From NCBI RefSeq assembly GCF_009674725.1, contig NZ_WKKH01000012.1:62001-126000 (forward strand): a stretch of 64,000 nucleotides of DNA, written 5' to 3'. Under the pieces are notes generated by a model. That model was not told where the DNA came from. It made no database searches and saw nothing but the letters and a program-made list of their open reading frames with translations. Every line of letters begins with the position of its first letter. Positions within the stretch are counted from its first letter, which is position 1. This DNA is from Pedobacter petrophilus (GTDB taxonomy: Bacteria > Bacteroidota > Bacteroidia > Sphingobacteriales > Sphingobacteriaceae). Shown here in pieces: positions 52,986-62,054 of the stretch. Both the position numbers and the translations under genes were made by a program.

Positions 52986-55900
52986 TTGAACATTCGCGAT
53001 TTAATAAACAGATACAAAACTGACGATAGGGTAACCCAATTTACCAAAGCGTTGAACGCTTCGAAAAGCCCTAAGATACAATTAAAAGGATTAGTGGGCT
53101 CTGCTGACGCTATCGTTGCACTTTCCTCTTACTTTTTACTTCATAAACCAATGCTTTTCATTCTTCCGGATCGGGAAGAAGCAGCATATTTTCAATCTGA
53201 TTTGGAAAGCGTGCTGGATAAGCAGGTTTTATTATTTCCTTCATCATACCGTAAATCTTTCGATTTTACCCAGGTAGATACGGCAAATGTATTGGCCCGG
53301 GCCGAGGTTCTGAATGAGCTGAATCATGATTCAGAGTATGGGAAAATTGTAGTTTCCTACCCTGAAGCCATTGCTGAAAAGGTTATTGATCGCTCTGCGT
53401 TAGAGAAGAACACGTTAGAAATAAGCCTTGGTGCTAAGCTGGGCATCGATTTTATAAATGAATTCTTAATTGATTATGATTTCGACAGAAGAGATTTTGT
53501 ATATGAACCTGGCCAGTTTTCTATTCGCGGGGGTATTGTAGATATTTTTTCCTTCTCCTCTGATTTACCTTACCGGATCGAATTTTTTGGCGATGAGGTA
53601 GAAAGTATCAGAAGTTTTGAAATTGAGAGTCAGCTTTCGGTAAATAGCGTTAAATCACTTACGATTGTGCCAAACGTACAAGCGAAATTTTTGACCGAAA
53701 GCAATATTAGCATCCTCGATTATATCGATCAGGATACACAGTTATGGCTTAAAGATGTCGCGTTTACTTTAGATATCGTAAAAGCAGGTTATAAAAAAGC
53801 GGTCGAACTCTGGAAAGCACTTTCGTTGGCAGATAAGGCTCAAAACCCGGAATGGATTGATCCTAAATTTGCCTTTACTGATGAAAAGTTGCTTGGAGAT
53901 CATTTACATGATTTCCCTTTAATAGAGTTTGGAAAGCAGTTTTTTTATAAAACAGATGATCGATTCGAATTTGAAACCAAACCGCAGCCCTCTTTTAATA
54001 AAGACTTCAATCTTCTTATTCATAATTTAAAGGAAAATGAAAAAGAAGGCATCATAAACTTCATTTTTACGGATTCACCGAAGCAAATTGAGCGTTTATA
54101 TGCCATTTTAGAAGACATTGATAAGACGGCGAAGTTTACGCCAATTAACAGCATGCTGAGAGAGGGGTTTATTGATCCTCAAATTCAAACCGCTTTTTAC
54201 ACCGATCATCAGATCTTTGATCGTTATTATAAATACAAGCTAAAAAAAGGCTACCAGAAAAGTCAGGCGATTACGCTTAAAGATTTGCGTGAGTTAAAAT
54301 CCGGCGATTACGTTACCCATATTGACCATGGTATTGGAAAATATGCCGGATTGGAAAAAGTAGAGGTAAACGGGAAAACACAGGAAATGATTCGCCTGAT
54401 TTACGCGGATAACGATTTGCTTTATGTGAACATCAACTCCCTTAACCGCATTGCTAAATATAGCGGCAAAGAAAGTGGTGTGCCAAAAATGAACAAGCTT
54501 GGTACCGATGCCTGGGAAAAGCTTAAAAAAACCACAAAAAAAAAAGTTAAAGACATTGCCCGCGATTTAATTAAGCTTTACGCTTTAAGAAAAACCCAGG
54601 CTGGCACAGCTTTCTCTCCTGATGGTTATTTACAGACCGAATTAGAAGCTTCCTTTATTTATGAAGACACACCTGATCAGTTAAAAGCTACTCAGGATGT
54701 GAAAAAGGATATGGAAGCACCACATCCAATGGACCGCTTAGTTTGTGGAGATGTGGGTTTTGGCAAGACAGAAATTGCAGTGCGCGCGGCCTTTAAAGCT
54801 GTTGCCGAAGGTAAGCAGGCTGCGATATTGGTTCCTACTACTATTTTGGCTTTGCAGCACTTTAAAACCTTTTCCTCCCGTTTAAAAGATTTTCCGGTTA
54901 CGGTAGATTATATAAATCGTTTTAAAACAAATAAACAGATTAAAGATACCCTGGCAGAAGCAGCAGCCGGAAAGGTTGATATTTTAATTGGCACGCATCG
55001 GTTGCTTAGTAAAGATGTGAAGTTTAAAGATCTCGGCATCATGATTATTGATGAAGAGCAAAAATTTGGTGTAACTGCAAAAGAGCGTTTAAAAGCTGTC
55101 CGTATAAATGTAGATACCTTAACGCTTACCGCAACTCCGATTCCAAGAACATTGCATTTTTCTTTAATGGGTGCGCGGGATTTGTCTATCATCAGTACAC
55201 CTCCGCCTAATCGCCAGCCAGTTAGCACCGAACTTCATGTTTTTAATGATAAACTGATTCAGGAATCTATTCAATTTGAGCTAGACCGTGGCGGACAGGT
55301 TTTCTTTATCCATAACCGTGTGAACGATTTAATGCAGCTGGGCGGAATGATCCAGAAGCTGGTGCCAAAAGCCAGAATTGGAATTGCCCATGGAAAACTG
55401 GATGGTGATGCCCTGGAAGACGTAATGCTCGATTTTATTAATGGTGAAAAAGACGTTTTGGTTGCAACTACAATTATAGAAGCGGGTTTGGATATTCCAA
55501 ATGCCAATACCATCATCATTAACCATGCGCACATGTTTGGTCTGAGTGATTTACACCAAATGCGTGGCCGTGTAGGCAGAAGCAATAAAAAAGCATTCTG
55601 CTACTTACTTTCACCACCGCTTTCTACCTTAACTTCTGAAGCCCGAAAACGCTTAAGTGCAATTGAAGAATTTTCTGATTTAGGAAGTGGGTTTAATGTA
55701 GCCATGCGTGATTTAGATATCCGCGGAAGCGGAAACTTATTAGGCGCTGAGCAAAGTGGTTTCATCGCAGAAATTGGATTCGAAATGTACCATAAAATTT
55801 TAGATGAAGCCATTCATGAACTTAAAGAGGCGGAGTTTAAAGGCCTGTTTGAGAATGAGCCTGAGCGTCCATTTGTAGGCTTTACCCAGATAGATACTGA

Positions 55901-56324
55901 TCTGGAATTGTATATTCCTGATGCCTACATTACCAATATTACCGAACGTTACAATCTATATACCGAACTTTCTAAGCTAAGTAATGAAACCGAACTTGCC
56001 GTTTTTGAAAAACATTTAGCTGATCGTTTTGGTCCGGTTCCACCACAAGTGAAAACTATGCTGAGTGTAGTTAGGTTACAATGGTTTGGTAAAAAACTAG
56101 GGTTTGAGAAAATTAGCTTTAAGAAAAATAGCCTTCGTGGTTATTTCCTGAGTGATAAACAATCTAAATATTTTGACTCTAATACCTTTACTAAAATCCT
56201 GACTTTTGCTCAAAACCATCCTCGGATGTGTAACTTAAAAGAAGTAAAAAATACCTTGAGGATTGCTTTCGATAACGTAAGTACAGTTGAGGAAGCCATT
56301 CAAACTTTAGAACTTATTGATTAA
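52986..56324 (+). CDS. mfd: Transcription-repair coupling factor Mfd
   Basis: Mfd removes stalled RNA polymerase and recruits UvrA. The 1112-residue protein has UvrB-like N-terminal domains (about 20-350), a CarD-like RNA-polymerase-interacting domain (DYVTHIDHGIGKYAGLEKV near 440), the translocase with Walker A GDVGFGKT (588-595) and DEEQ box (689-692), the TRG segment (QMRGRVGRS near 860), and a C-terminal regulatory domain. The start is TTG at 52986, chosen because the MNIRDLINRYK sequence matches the usual N-terminus. It is single-gene, with a large palindrome just after its stop. Confidence 0.97.
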   Translation: MNIRDLINRYKTDDRVTQFTKALNASKSPKIQLKGLVGSADAIVALSSYFLLHKPMLFILPDREEAAYFQSDLESVLDKQVLLFPSSYRKSFDFTQVDTANVLARAEVLNELNHDSEYGKIVVSYPEAIAEKVIDRSALEKNTLEISLGAKLGIDFINEFLIDYDFDRRDFVYEPGQFSIRGGIVDIFSFSSDLPYRIEFFGDEVESIRSFEIESQLSVNSVKSLTIVPNVQAKFLTESNISILDYIDQDTQLWLKDVAFTLDIVKAGYKKAVELWKALSLADKAQNPEWIDPKFAFTDEKLLGDHLHDFPLIEFGKQFFYKTDDRFEFETKPQPSFNKDFNLLIHNLKENEKEGIINFIFTDSPKQIERLYAILEDIDKTAKFTPINSMLREGFIDPQIQTAFYTDHQIFDRYYKYKLKKGYQKSQAITLKDLRELKSGDYVTHIDHGIGKYAGLEKVEVNGKTQEMIRLIYADNDLLYVNINSLNRIAKYSGKESGVPKMNKLGTDAWEKLKKTTKKKVKDIARDLIKLYALRKTQAGTAFSPDGYLQTELEASFIYEDTPDQLKATQDVKKDMEAPHPMDRLVCGDVGFGKTEIAVRAAFKAVAEGKQAAILVPTTILALQHFKTFSSRLKDFPVTVDYINRFKTNKQIKDTLAEAAAGKVDILIGTHRLLSKDVKFKDLGIMIIDEEQKFGVTAKERLKAVRINVDTLTLTATPIPRTLHFSLMGARDLSIISTPPPNRQPVSTELHVFNDKLIQESIQFELDRGGQVFFIHNRVNDLMQLGGMIQKLVPKARIGIAHGKLDGDALEDVMLDFINGEKDVLVATTIIEAGLDIPNANTIIINHAHMFGLSDLHQMRGRVGRSNKKAFCYLLSPPLSTLTSEARKRLSAIEEFSDLGSGFNVAMRDLDIRGSGNLLGAEQSGFIAEIGFEMYHKILDEAIHELKEAEFKGLFENEPERPFVGFTQIDTDLELYIPDAYITNITERYNLYTELSKLSNETELAVFEKHLADRFGPVPPQVKTMLSVVRLQWFGKKLGFEKISFKKNSLRGYFLSDKQSKYFDSNTFTKILTFAQNHPRMCNLKEVKNTLRIAFDNVSTVEEAIQTLELID

Positions 56325-56329
56325 AAACG

Positions 56330-56391
56330 TTAATTCAGTCAGTCGGCTGACTGAATTAACGTTAATTCAGTCAGCCGACTGACTGAATTAA
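56330..56391. repeat. 62-bp perfect palindrome (two 31-nt arms, no spacer)
   Basis: The left arm 56330-56360 is the exact reverse complement of 56361-56391, centred on AACGTT. Each half is itself a hairpin: TTAATTCAGTCAG with CTGACTGAATTAA, loop TCGG in the first and CCGA in the second. It begins 6 bp after the mfd stop codon and ends 12 bp before the -7 box of the ATPase gene, so it covers the -33 region of that promoter. There is no T run. Confidence 0.95.
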
Positions 56392-56402
56392 TATAATTTG
56401 CT

Positions 56403-56410
56403 TATATTTG
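56403..56410 (+). promoter_or_regulatory. -7 promoter box abutting the AAA_14 ATPase gene
   Basis: TATATTTG, an exact TAnnTTTG match, ends 4 nt before ATG 56415. The upstream palindrome occupies the -33 region. Confidence 0.6.
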
Positions 56411-56414
56411 GACT

Positions 56415-57551
56415 ATGCAAAGTCAGATTTCCAGATATTTAAAATCTTCTATTCTCCACAAAATTGGGAAGAATAAGGTGATTTTACTTTTTGGAACCCG
56501 GCGGGTTGGCAAAACCTGGCTAATAGAGCAAATTACAGCTGAAACAAATATAGAATATCTATTTCTAAATGGAGAAGATCAGGATATTCAAGCCCTACTG
56601 GCTACCCGAACCGCAGCTAATTACAAAAGAATTTTAGGTAACAGCAAATTACTGGTGATTGACGAAGCCCAGGTTATTCCTGAAATTGGCAAAATTTTAA
56701 AGTTGCTAATCGATAGCTTTAAAGACCTTACGATTATTGCCAGTGGCTCATCTGCGTTTGATCTTTCTAACCAAACCGGCGAACCACTTACTGGGAGAAG
56801 TATAACCTACTATTTGTATCCGGTTGCGCAGCTAGAATTAGCAAGAACTGAAAACGGCTTACAAACGGTTCAAAACCTCGAAGAAAGGCTAATTTTTGGT
56901 TCTTATCCTGAAATATTTCAATTGGAAACTTTAGCAGATAAAGCACAATACTTAACAGAGTTAGTAAAATCTTATTTACTAAAGGATATTTTGATTTATG
57001 AGAATATTCAGAATAGCAACAAGTTATTTGATCTGTTAAAGCTCATTGCCTTGCAAATTGGATCAGAAGTTTCTATAGACGAGCTTTCTAGATCATTAGG
57101 AATTAGCAAGAATACTGTTGACCGTTATCTTGACTTACTATCGAAGGTATTCATTATATATAAAGTTGGCGGATATAGCAATAACCTCCGAAAAGAGGTT
57201 ACGAAATCTTCTAAATGGTATTTTTATGATAATGGCATCCGAAATGCGATTATTAATGATTTTAGACTATTTTCACTTCGGAATGATCAGGGCCTTTTAT
57301 GGGAAAACTATGGATTTAGCGAGCGGATAAAAAAAACCAATTACGAACAACAAGGTGCTCAATATTATTTCTGGCGAACGTATGATCAGCAGGAAATTGA
57401 TTTGATTGAAACTAAAAATGGAGAGATGGTAGCCATCGACTTTAAATGGGGAAATCAAAAAAAGAAAATTCCCGGCTTCTTCGCGAAGAACTACCCACAT
57501 GCATCATTTTCAATTATTAACAAAGAAAACTATTTAGATTTTATACTTTAA
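56415..57551 (+). CDS. AAA_14/DUF4143 family ATP-binding protein
   Basis: The 378-residue protein has an AAA_14 P-loop domain (about 20-150) with Walker A GTRRVGKT (27-34), Walker B LLVIDEAQ (about 83-90) and sensor-like IIASGSSAFDLS. It is followed by a winged-helix segment (DELSRSLGISKNTVDRYLDLL, about 217-237) and the C-terminal DUF4143 domain, with the nuclease-like core FWRTYDQQEIDLIETKNG...AIDFKW (about 321-345). The family is common and scattered in genomes, and its function is unknown. It overlaps the DUF3820 gene by one base. Confidence 0.92.
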   Translation: MQSQISRYLKSSILHKIGKNKVILLFGTRRVGKTWLIEQITAETNIEYLFLNGEDQDIQALLATRTAANYKRILGNSKLLVIDEAQVIPEIGKILKLLIDSFKDLTIIASGSSAFDLSNQTGEPLTGRSITYYLYPVAQLELARTENGLQTVQNLEERLIFGSYPEIFQLETLADKAQYLTELVKSYLLKDILIYENIQNSNKLFDLLKLIALQIGSEVSIDELSRSLGISKNTVDRYLDLLSKVFIIYKVGGYSNNLRKEVTKSSKWYFYDNGIRNAIINDFRLFSLRNDQGLLWENYGFSERIKKTNYEQQGAQYYFWRTYDQQEIDLIETKNGEMVAIDFKWGNQKKKIPGFFAKNYPHASFSIINKENYLDFIL

Positions 57552-57769
57552 TGGATCCTACTTTATTACTCGATTTAGTGAAAATGCAAATGCCATATGG
57601 TAAATATAAGGGTTATTTGATCTGTAATATCCCAGAAAGTTATTTGCTATGGTACAAGGACAAAGGCTTTCCGAAAGGCAAATTAGGAGACTTAATGGCT
57701 ACTATGTTCGAAATTAGGGTTAACGGATTAGAATATTTGCTTATGCCATTAAAGAATCAAAATCGATAA
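57551..57769 (+). CDS. DUF3820 family small protein
   Basis: The 72-residue protein matches DUF3820: MPFGKYKG-type start (here MPYGKYKGYLICNIPESYLLWY) and GFPKGKLGDLMATMFEIRVNGLEYLL. The family is of unknown function and is sometimes listed as a putative quorum-sensing-regulated factor. It sits head-to-tail with the AAA_14 gene with a one-base overlap (TAATG), implying translational coupling and one transcript. The downstream gene is convergent. Confidence 0.85.
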   Translation: MDPTLLLDLVKMQMPYGKYKGYLICNIPESYLLWYKDKGFPKGKLGDLMATMFEIRVNGLEYLLMPLKNQNR

Positions 57770-57843
57770 AGGCTATTCTGACCTTTACTTATATGCCGGC
57801 AACTGTAAATACCCCCCCCGACAATAAATATGCTAAAACCAAC

Positions 57844-58560
57844 CTATATTTCGCAACCGTTTTCGTCGCAAATGGCATCATCGTTTTTATTCAATGAAGT
57901 AAGCGTAGTTTTAGGTTGAGCATCTTTCCAGGCCGTGAAACTTTGGGTTAATGCTTCCGTAAAAGCTTCTACAGGCTGCGCACCTGAAACACCATATTTC
58001 CTATCGATTACAAAATATGGAACACCACGGATGCCTAAATTCTGACTTTCATAAATGTCATAACGAACTGCTTCTGCAAATTCATCGCTATTAAGAACCG
58101 AGTTAGCTTCTGATCTATCTAATCCAATTTCAACAGCAAGATCTGTTAAAACTTCATTGTGCCCTATGTTCAGACCGTTTACAAAATGAGCTTCAAACAA
58201 TTTTTCTTCCGCCAGATCCTGAAGGTTATGTTTAGCAGCTAAGTGAATCAATCGGTGAGCATTAAAGGTATTAGCAGGAACATTATGATCAAAATCAAGC
58301 TGTAATCCGGCATTAGCCGCCATATCACTTACTTGTTTAGTCATTTGCTTAGCCTGCTCCAACGGCATCCCTTTACTTCTACTCAGGTAATCATAAACGG
58401 TTTCATTATTGGTATTTTGATATTCAGGGTTCAACTGATAACTTTTCCAATCAATCTCAATTTCATTTTTAAAAGGTAATTTCTCAATTGCCTGCTCAAA
58501 ATGTCTTTTGCCTATATAACAAAACGGACACATTACATCCGACCAGATTTCTACTTTCAT
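57844..58560 (-). CDS. DsbA family (FrnE-like) oxidoreductase
   Basis: The 238-residue protein has a thioredoxin fold with an inserted helical domain and the active-site motif CPFC (C11, C14) in SDVMCPFCYIG, then GVPYFVIDRKYGVSGAQP with the cis-proline near residue 180. There is no signal peptide, so it is probably cytosolic, like FrnE/2-hydroxychromene-isomerase-like members that act in oxidative stress or polyketide pathways. The C-terminal CDENGCEI adds two more cysteines. It stands alone, convergent with the DUF3820 gene. Confidence 0.92.
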   Translation of the reverse strand: MKVEIWSDVMCPFCYIGKRHFEQAIEKLPFKNEIEIDWKSYQLNPEYQNTNNETVYDYLSRSKGMPLEQAKQMTKQVSDMAANAGLQLDFDHNVPANTFNAHRLIHLAAKHNLQDLAEEKLFEAHFVNGLNIGHNEVLTDLAVEIGLDRSEANSVLNSDEFAEAVRYDIYESQNLGIRGVPYFVIDRKYGVSGAQPVEAFTEALTQSFTAWKDAQPKTTLTSLNKNDDAICDENGCEI

Positions 58561-58608
58561 AAAGTAAAATTAGGTAGTTAAAAATTGATGTTAGTAAAGA
58601 AAAAGTAA

Positions 58609-58640
58609 AAAGGCCATTATCCTTATGATAAGTGGCCTTT
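58609..58640 (-). terminator. Terminator of the M14 peptidase gene
   Basis: AAAGGCCA (58609-58616) pairs with TGGCCTTT (58633-58640), continued inward by TTATC/GATAA with a one-base bulge. A T-rich tract follows on the minus strand. Confidence 0.8.
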
Positions 58641-58656
58641 AAACATCTGTATAAAT

Positions 58657-61350
58657 TTATTTATACAGCTGATTGAATATTAATTTAAATGTTCCATGAG
58701 TTTGTGCCCTAAAAGCAATCTCAGGTCCAAAAGCAAACAACTTTCCTTTGCCAACGTTGGCTTCGAAAGCTGTTACGCCATCTTGAAGATAAGCTTGACC
58801 CCAGGCCCATCCACTGCGCAAAGGCGTAGCAGAATCAAACCACATCAATGCCTTAATTTTTCCCGCGGCAATTGCATCTCCGGTAAGTTTGAAAACCGGA
58901 CTATTATCAAAATAAACATCAGCCTCTTTTTCCATTCCCCAATTGGCTGGCTGTTTAAGATCTACACCAACCCTTAAAACACTTCCCGGAACATAATATT
59001 TCTCCGCTGGTAATCGCTTTTCTTCCCCGTTTATAATTTCTGTCATGGCGCTCCGAACCGGAAGATTTAGATGGTAAGCTAAATTGGTACTACTTCCTAT
59101 CGTTACAATATTTCCGCCATCTTCTAAAAATTTCTTCAGTTGAGGCACAGATTTATCAGCGGTAATTCTCCCCAGGCGGTTTCTGTAGTTGGCCGGAATA
59201 TCTTCTGCTTTCGGTCCGAAGGCCCTGGAACCAAAACCACCACCCTGAGGAGAAGGAATTGCGCCACCAACGAAAATAATTACATCATATTTAGACTTTA
59301 AATTGCCTGCGTCTATATCCTGAGGATAAATTACCGTTGCATTGTAATGATATTGCTCCATGATGAAACGCATCCATCCGGAAGCCATTGATCCACCATA
59401 ATTATCCCATAAAGCAACTCTCGCTGCTGAAATCTTACTTTTATCTTTTGTCGCTGTTGCTTGTTTCAATTTAACATTCGCCTTTTCAAGGATTGATTTT
59501 CCTGCTGCAGAAACATAAAAATCTCCGTTTTCGTTTGAACGGTAAACAGGTATATTTTTCTTTAATAAGTCGTTCACAGCGGTATAAGAATCATTTTGGG
59601 CAGCGCTTAAAACATAGTTCGTTCCGGTGAGTTTGTTCTCAGGAATCAACAGGTTTCCATAAGGATTTTTTTCAAAAGGTCCGTTGAAATCATTCTGAAT
59701 GCGATCAAATTTAACATCCATTAAGTAAGCCAATGTCCAGCCTGCTGCATCATAAGGAGGGATAGGCGCGCCACCTTCATACTTAAAATCATTTGGATGG
59801 TCTTGTGGCTCAAACATATCTAAAACATGCGGACGAAATGCCTGATCCGTTTTAACCACATAACTTCCTGCCGGATATTTTTTACCTGAAACAGTGAAAG
59901 GGGCGGTTGCTTTTTCTACCACAATACCCGTACGAATGAGTGCATTTAAAAACTTAATTGCAGAATTGAAATCAGGCTGATCGGCAGATAAAATATATCC
60001 TCTTGGATCTCTGTTTGCAGCTGCATTCATCACGGTATCAAAATATTTTACATTCATTGAACTTCTTCCACCAAATTCAAAATCACCTGTTGCTGTATTT
60101 GCCCCGCCTTTTTTGGCTGCCGCACTAATGGCCTCTATCTTTTTAGGGGAGAAAGACCAGGTATCTTTTTTGCCTTTATCAATCGAATTTTTACCCATTT
60201 GATAAATATTAAAAAGCAATTCATCTGCATGTCGCTGCGCATAATTTAACACGGCGTAGTTTAAAGAAACCGAATAGTCGATGGAATTTTTGAAATACCA
60301 TTTGCGTGGTGTAACCGGATTTGGAGAATCGCTGTTTGGTAACAACCGTGAGGGTACCAACGGGATTTCGGAAGGGCTGGGGCTACCCACAATCTCAGTA
60401 AGCAGACCAATCATATTATGAAAATAGGTTGTAGTTCTTAAACCCCCATTGTACCAGGTAGAGAATACAGACCCGCCCCGCTGTGTATAGCCCGGCTTCC
60501 CTTCTACATTCAATCTGGTGTGCATCGCTGCACCAACCGCATCTAAACTGGTTAAAAGCGTCGCATCAAATACATAGTTAAAAGGATCGCGATAGGGTGG
60601 GCCAGCAACTACTGTTCCGGCAGGACCTGCCTGGTGGTGGTTATACATAATCTGCGGAATCCATTCTATAAAAAGCTGACGCCCGATATTTTGAGTTTCC
60701 TTCAAATTAAGCATAAAGAAATCCCGGTTATTATCATGACCAGCATATTTCTCATAAAGAACCGGCAATCCAGACAAAGTCCTTTTTGCCGTATCCTTTT
60801 CACGCATATACCAATTACTTACCAACTCTTGTCCATCAGGATTGGCGTGCGTAAATAAAATAATCACCTTATCCAGAATTTTAGTTGTTTCCGGATCAGT
60901 TTTCGAAGCAAATTCATAAGCTGTTTGAATCAATTGATGCGCCCCTACTGTTTCTGTTGCATGTAGCCCTCCATCAATCCATACTACAGCCTTTCCTTCT
61001 TGTGCTAAGGCTTTTGCTTGTACAGGCGTCATTTCTGCGTGTGCAAGCTGTTGCGAAATTTCTTTATATCGATCTAATTTTTGAATGTTTTCCGGCGAAG
61101 AAACGATCACCATATATTGACTTCTGCCTTCCTCGGTTTTTCCGATATCAACCAGTTTAACACGTTTGGATGCTTGCGCTAACTTTTTAAAATAAGCCTC
61201 CGTTTGTGTATAGGTAGCGAGTTGGTAATTATCACCAATATTGAAGCCGAAATGAGCCTTTGGAGATGGAATTTCCTGAGCATAGGCCATGCCTGAGGTA
61301 ATCATCAAAAAAGCGAAGCATAACTTTTCTAAGTAGTTTTTTATCATCAT
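58657..61350 (-). CDS. M14 family zinc carboxypeptidase-like protein, secreted
   Basis: I start at the first of two adjacent ATGs (61350; 61347 is equally possible), since the upstream TTG at 61374 lies inside the -7 promoter box. The 897-residue protein has a signal peptide ending in GMAYAQ and an M14 domain (about 45-400) with the zinc motif H130-x-x-E133 in GGLHATETVG, and LLTEIVGSPSP carrying the likely catalytic glutamate. Residues of about 500-890 form a second, beta-rich region with a DJ-1/GATase-like stretch (VIFVGGAIPSPQGGG). It probably trims peptides in the periplasm. Confidence 0.9.
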   Translation of the reverse strand: MMIKNYLEKLCFAFLMITSGMAYAQEIPSPKAHFGFNIGDNYQLATYTQTEAYFKKLAQASKRVKLVDIGKTEEGRSQYMVIVSSPENIQKLDRYKEISQQLAHAEMTPVQAKALAQEGKAVVWIDGGLHATETVGAHQLIQTAYEFASKTDPETTKILDKVIILFTHANPDGQELVSNWYMREKDTAKRTLSGLPVLYEKYAGHDNNRDFFMLNLKETQNIGRQLFIEWIPQIMYNHHQAGPAGTVVAGPPYRDPFNYVFDATLLTSLDAVGAAMHTRLNVEGKPGYTQRGGSVFSTWYNGGLRTTTYFHNMIGLLTEIVGSPSPSEIPLVPSRLLPNSDSPNPVTPRKWYFKNSIDYSVSLNYAVLNYAQRHADELLFNIYQMGKNSIDKGKKDTWSFSPKKIEAISAAAKKGGANTATGDFEFGGRSSMNVKYFDTVMNAAANRDPRGYILSADQPDFNSAIKFLNALIRTGIVVEKATAPFTVSGKKYPAGSYVVKTDQAFRPHVLDMFEPQDHPNDFKYEGGAPIPPYDAAGWTLAYLMDVKFDRIQNDFNGPFEKNPYGNLLIPENKLTGTNYVLSAAQNDSYTAVNDLLKKNIPVYRSNENGDFYVSAAGKSILEKANVKLKQATATKDKSKISAARVALWDNYGGSMASGWMRFIMEQYHYNATVIYPQDIDAGNLKSKYDVIIFVGGAIPSPQGGGFGSRAFGPKAEDIPANYRNRLGRITADKSVPQLKKFLEDGGNIVTIGSSTNLAYHLNLPVRSAMTEIINGEEKRLPAEKYYVPGSVLRVGVDLKQPANWGMEKEADVYFDNSPVFKLTGDAIAAGKIKALMWFDSATPLRSGWAWGQAYLQDGVTAFEANVGKGKLFAFGPEIAFRAQTHGTFKLIFNQLYK

Positions 61351-61371
61351 CAAGATTGTTTGTTGGGTATT

Positions 61372-61379
61372 CAAATATA
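61372..61379 (-). promoter_or_regulatory. -7 promoter box of the M14 peptidase gene
   Basis: Minus-strand TATATTTG, an exact TAnnTTTG match, lies 21 nt before ATG 61350 and overlaps the alternative TTG, which argues against that start. Confidence 0.6.
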
Positions 61380-61610
61380 ATATAGAAACGAACCGGAAAA
61401 CTGCATGAGGTAAATTTGTTACATGAGTTTTTTAGTTGAAATGGAACTTTTTTCCTGAAATTTAAGAGCAAAAACATATTATGACTGCTTTTTCCCTAAA
61501 TATTTGAAAGATTAGCAACTTGCATAATAAATTAAGCGGTAATTAATTGGCAGGTAATACTACTCTTGAAGTTTTTAGTACAAATGTTCTACAAATTAGT
61601 TTAGGAGTAT

Positions 61611-61618
61611 TAGATTTG
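61611..61618 (+). promoter_or_regulatory. Putative -7 promoter box of the thioesterase gene
   Basis: TAGATTTG is an exact TAnnTTTG match, 44 nt before ATG 61663. Confidence 0.5.
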
Positions 61619-61662
61619 GCGCGTTCCATAATCAGAAAAAGTATAAGCCATAATTAATTATC

Positions 61663-62049
61663 ATGACCTTAGCAGAAAGAATTAAAAATTCAACTACGAG
61701 CATCTTTAAAGCTGTTTTTCCAAATACCACAAATCATTACGATACCCTTTTTGGTGGTACAGCCATGCATTTAATGGATGAAGTAGCGTTTATCACCGCT
61801 ACGCGTTTTAGCAGGCAAATTATGGTAACAGTAAGCAGTGACAGGATTGATTTTAAGAAGCCAATTCCGGCAGGAACTATTGTGGAGTTAATAGGCAAAG
61901 TAATTCACGTTGGAAATACCAGTTTGAAAGTTAAGGTAGAGATTTACATTGAGCAAATGTATGCAGAAGGCCGGGAATTAGCCGTTCATGGCGATTTTAC
62001 TTTTGTTGCGATAGACGAAACCAAAAAACCCGTACAGGTAATTAAATAG
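61663..62049 (+). CDS. Acyl-CoA thioesterase (hotdog fold, YciA/BACH type)
   Basis: The 128-residue protein has the hotdog thioesterase pattern: FPNTTNHYDTLFGGTAMHLMDEVAFITATR (about 20-49) with the catalytic aspartate in LMDE, and DFKKPIPAGTIVELIGKVIHVGNTS (about 68-92). YciA-like members hydrolyse a range of acyl-CoAs in the cytosol and work as hexamers. Length is normal. It is transcribed alone; dispersed repeats follow its stop codon. Confidence 0.94.
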   Translation: MTLAERIKNSTTSIFKAVFPNTTNHYDTLFGGTAMHLMDEVAFITATRFSRQIMVTVSSDRIDFKKPIPAGTIVELIGKVIHVGNTSLKVKVEIYIEQMYAEGRELAVHGDFTFVAIDETKKPVQVIK

Positions 62050-62054
62050 TCTTT

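Larger units (their letters stand above)
61351..61662. other. 312-bp divergent promoter region
   Basis: No gene is visible. It holds the -7 box of the M14 gene (61372-61379) and that of the thioesterase gene (61611-61618). I see no repeat or strong hairpin in it. Confidence 0.5.

Noticed and set aside
57811..57820. A run of eight C residues after the DUF3820 gene, as a possible phase-variable tract
   Set aside because: It lies outside any coding region or recognisable promoter, between two convergent genes, so length changes would have no evident effect.
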